Below are positions 24,589 through 26,424 of a DNA stretch of 26,424 bases, piece after piece. The DNA comes from Negativibacillus sp. Its GTDB lineage: Bacteria > Bacillota > Clostridia > Oscillospirales > Ruminococcaceae. Within the stretch, counting starts at the first letter, position 1, and each line of letters starts with the position of its first letter. The DNA is taken from assembly GCA_020024325.1 (NCBI GenBank), contig JAHHTY010000028.1:1-26424 (forward strand), read 5' to 3'. A model generated the notes under the pieces. It was not told where the DNA came from. It did not search any database and was given only the letters and a program-made list of their open reading frames with translations. A program made the position numbers and the translations under genes.

Positions 24589-25230
24589 TTACATTTTTAC
24601 CCTAAAGATAAAGCGGAAATTTCCTTTTGTCAACTGTTCTTCTGTAACGGTAAAATAAAAACTTTTTTCTCGTTGATACCCGTTGTTGTCGATATAATTG
24701 ACAAAGAGGCGTTCTTTGGTAAGGGGCTGATGGAAATAATAGGTTTCACCCTGTTCGTTGGTCGGTAAAACGGTGCATTGATTGTGGAAAGAAAGGACAG
24801 CATCAGGTACAGGGACCTCATTTTGGTCAACTACACACAGTTTTATCTTTTCTTTTATTTGCTCCACGCTTTGGGAAGGGGTCTGTTTTTCCCAGACGAG
24901 CTGTTTTTCTTTTGAGCTTAAAGAAGTTTGATAAACTTCATCCTCCTCAGAGATGGGGTTGCAGACGGAAAAAACAGTTAATTTTGATGGGTCGGCTTTC
25001 ATTTTTAACCTTCCGTCAACCGAAGAATAGATGGGTTCTGAGGGCTCGCTGACGGTTAGCCCCAAAACAGGATTGCCGTTTTGGTCAACAAATTGAATTG
25101 GCAGGTCAATTTGTTCGGACAATTTGGGTACTTCGCTTTCTTCCGCAGTGTTTGAAGCAGAGGCTACAAAAAAAGAAGTCGATATCATGATACAGGACAA
25201 TACGGCAATCATTGAAATCATTTTTTTCAT
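24589..25230 (-). CDS. Secreted protein with two beta-sandwich-like repeats
   Basis: 213 aa, function not recognised. A signal peptide is clear: MKK, hydrophobic core to about residue 23, probable cleavage after A25 (VASA); there is no lipobox, so it is secreted or loosely attached. The mature part holds two related units: LPIQFVDQNGNPVLGLTVSE...VDGRL (about 41-90) and IKLCVVDQNEVPVPDAVLSF...NEQGET (about 128-180). The V-DQN-x-x-P-V-x-x-x-x-V-S plus T/S-x-x-x-G pattern is that of carboxypeptidase-regulatory-like or SpaA-like Ig folds found in cell-surface proteins. Mature cysteines are C90, C132 and C152. GGGAGG lies about 9 nt before the ATG. It stands alone, convergent with aspS. Confidence 0.8.
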   Translation of the reverse strand: MKKMISMIAVLSCIMISTSFFVASASNTAEESEVPKLSEQIDLPIQFVDQNGNPVLGLTVSEPSEPIYSSVDGRLKMKADPSKLTVFSVCNPISEEDEVYQTSLSSKEKQLVWEKQTPSQSVEQIKEKIKLCVVDQNEVPVPDAVLSFHNQCTVLPTNEQGETYYFHQPLTKERLFVNYIDNNGYQREKSFYFTVTEEQLTKGNFRFIFRVKM

Positions 25231-25434
25231 AAAGCAAAACCTCCCTTAAAGTCCGATTTTTAAGATAAAATATACTGTTGGTTAACTAAAGAATAACGCA
25301 TATTCCTACGAATTTCAAGCGTATTTTTAACAAATTATAACAGTAGGAATTTGTACAATTTCAAAAAAAATCTTGACAGAATCACAAAGATGCGTCATCC
25401 TTATAATGAAAGATATATAAGGAGGGTACGGAAG

Positions 25435-26283
25435 ATGAAAACGCTTTATATCTCCGACGTGGATGGAACACTTTATCGAGGCGGACAGCCAATGATGAGT
25501 GAAGAAAGCAAAGAATTATTTTGCAAAGTGTTGCAGGAGGGTGCAGCAGTAACGATTGCATCCGGGCGAAATTTATATGGGATATATGATTTAGCACGGG
25601 ACTGCAAAATCACTCTGCCGGTAATTGCATATAACGGTTCTGCAATCTATGATTTTAAAGAGGGAAAAGCTCTTAAAATTTTCCCGATAGAAAATTTATC
25701 AGTTGCAAAATTGTGCGGAATGTTTGATGGAAAAAATCTTCCGTTTAAAGCCTGCGTGTTTTTTTCAGAGCAACAGAGATGCGTGACCTTTGACCAAAAT
25801 GGTTATCGCTCTGATTTATGGATAGACGATGCAGTACATCCGAACAGCGGATTGTTATATGATGAACCGATTATCGGGAGGGATAGCAGCGAAATTTTAA
25901 GCGGAGAGTGCCTGTATATCGGAACATACGGTAAGAGGGAAGAGCTGGAGCCGCTGTATCAAGCGGCAAAGAAGATGCCTAAGGTACAGACCGTGTTCCA
26001 CCAAAGCCCCTATGATGCAGAAAAATGGTATGTGGACATTGGAGCACAAGAGGCAGGTAAAGGGGCAGCAGCCCTCGAACTAAAAAAGATGTTGGGCGCA
26101 CAGGAGCTGGTCACTTTTGGGGATAACTACAATGATATTTCAATGTTGGAAGAGGCAGACCGAAGCTACACGGTTCCCGAGGCTCCGGATCAAGTAAAAA
26201 GCTATGCAACCGCAGTTTTAAACGATACACCGGATTGTGTGTTGCAGTGGATTCAACAGGATTACAGAGAAAAAAATAAATAG
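25435..26283 (+). CDS. Cof-type HAD-superfamily phosphatase
   Basis: 282-aa HAD hydrolase of the Cof/YbiV type (C2B cap), probably dephosphorylating sugar phosphates, PLP or similar small molecules in the cytoplasm. Motif I D8-V-D10-G-T, motif II S43 (IASGRN), conserved lysine in EAGKGAAALELKK, motif IV GDNYND with D230 and D234. I start it at the ATG at 25435 because AAGGAGGG lies 8 nt upstream and MKTLYISDVDGT is the family N-terminus; the frame is open to 25351, but those residues are basic and unlike the family. Substrate unknown. The gap 25231-25434 to the divergent gene contains TTGACA (25373) and TATAAT (25402), but 23 bp apart. Confidence 0.92.
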   Translation: MKTLYISDVDGTLYRGGQPMMSEESKELFCKVLQEGAAVTIASGRNLYGIYDLARDCKITLPVIAYNGSAIYDFKEGKALKIFPIENLSVAKLCGMFDGKNLPFKACVFFSEQQRCVTFDQNGYRSDLWIDDAVHPNSGLLYDEPIIGRDSSEILSGECLYIGTYGKREELEPLYQAAKKMPKVQTVFHQSPYDAEKWYVDIGAQEAGKGAAALELKKMLGAQELVTFGDNYNDISMLEEADRSYTVPEAPDQVKSYATAVLNDTPDCVLQWIQQDYREKNK

Positions 26284-26291
26284 TGTGTCAA

Positions 26292-26424
26292 TTATTTTCC
26301 CAAAACAATATCGGGTAGTTCGAGCAGCGAAGTGATGGTGTAGTGGATATGGGGAAAATCAGGCAGAGGTTTTGACTCAAAGTTAAACCAGCATCGGTCA
26401 ATGCCGACATTGGCAGCTCCCTGC
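26292..26424 (-). CDS. 3' end of a HAD-type hydrolase gene (partial)
   Basis: The minus strand is open from the window edge to a TAA at 26292-26294, giving 43 C-terminal residues beginning QGAANVGIDRCWFNF and ending ELPDIVLGK. A GAxxxGIDxCWFN segment followed by an I-x-S-L-x-E-L tail is typical of the C-terminus of YjjG-type HAD phosphatases acting on nucleotides. It is convergent with the preceding gene, 8 bp between stops, with no visible terminator. The rest of the gene lies outside the window. Confidence 0.75.
   Translation of the reverse strand, partial: QGAANVGIDRCWFNFESKPLPDFPHIHYTITSLLELPDIVLGK

Noticed and set aside
25373..25407. TTGACA and TATAAT upstream of the Cof-type gene as a promoter
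   Set aside because: The spacing is 23 bp, too long for a normal sigma-70-type promoter; each half may work with another, weaker partner.

Overview
The window looks like chromosomal core sequence from a low-to-mid GC Firmicute, most likely a Clostridia member of the Oscillospiraceae/Ruminococcaceae type. The grounds are strong AGGAGG-type ribosome sites, several TTG/GTG starts, a T-box leader, a maf-mreBCD-PBP2-mgsA order, and an intracellular glucan phosphorylase with a GH13 enzyme. The taxonomic call is inference. No rRNA, tRNA, insertion sequence, prophage or CRISPR array is visible.

Layout. (1) 1-441: a terminator-like hairpin and three tandem ~124-bp non-coding repeats behind polA. (2) 442-3634 (-): a NUDIX hydrolase gene followed by polA, whose 3'-5' exonuclease site is degenerate. 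(3) 3867-6551 (+): dusB, rimI and tsaD, i.e. tRNA dihydrouridylation, S18 acetylation and t6A synthesis, closed by a bidirectional terminator. (4) 6613-10952 (-): glgP followed by a GH13 neopullulanase-like enzyme, an intracellular alpha-glucan breakdown operon. (5) 11342-15543 (+): zapA, a GNAT, a U32/RlhA-type protein, dut and maf. (6) 15901-20752 (+): mreB-mreC-mreD-PBP2, the side-wall elongation machinery, with its own promoter and a terminator-like hairpin between mreB and mreC. (7) 21179-21583 (+): mgsA. (8) 21790-24515 (+): an aspartate-specific T-box leader, a GNAT and aspS. (9) 24589-25230 (-): a secreted two-repeat protein. (10) 25435-26283 (+) a Cof-type HAD phosphatase, and at the right edge the 3' end of a second HAD-type gene on the minus strand.

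The most unusual element is in the PBP2-type transpeptidase. Its extracytoplasmic, non-catalytic part carries a rubredoxin-like four-cysteine knuckle (C166, C169, C186, C189). Its transpeptidase domain also has a Cys/Cys/His/Cys set spaced like the zinc site reported in Acinetobacter PBP2. Other points worth checking are a TGA in zapA followed by 44 in-frame, acidic, coding-like codons that fill the gap to the next gene (the only TGA stop among the annotated genes here); the absence of minCDE-rodA between PBP2 and mgsA; a GNAT placed under an Asp T-box ahead of aspS; and the tandem repeats behind polA.
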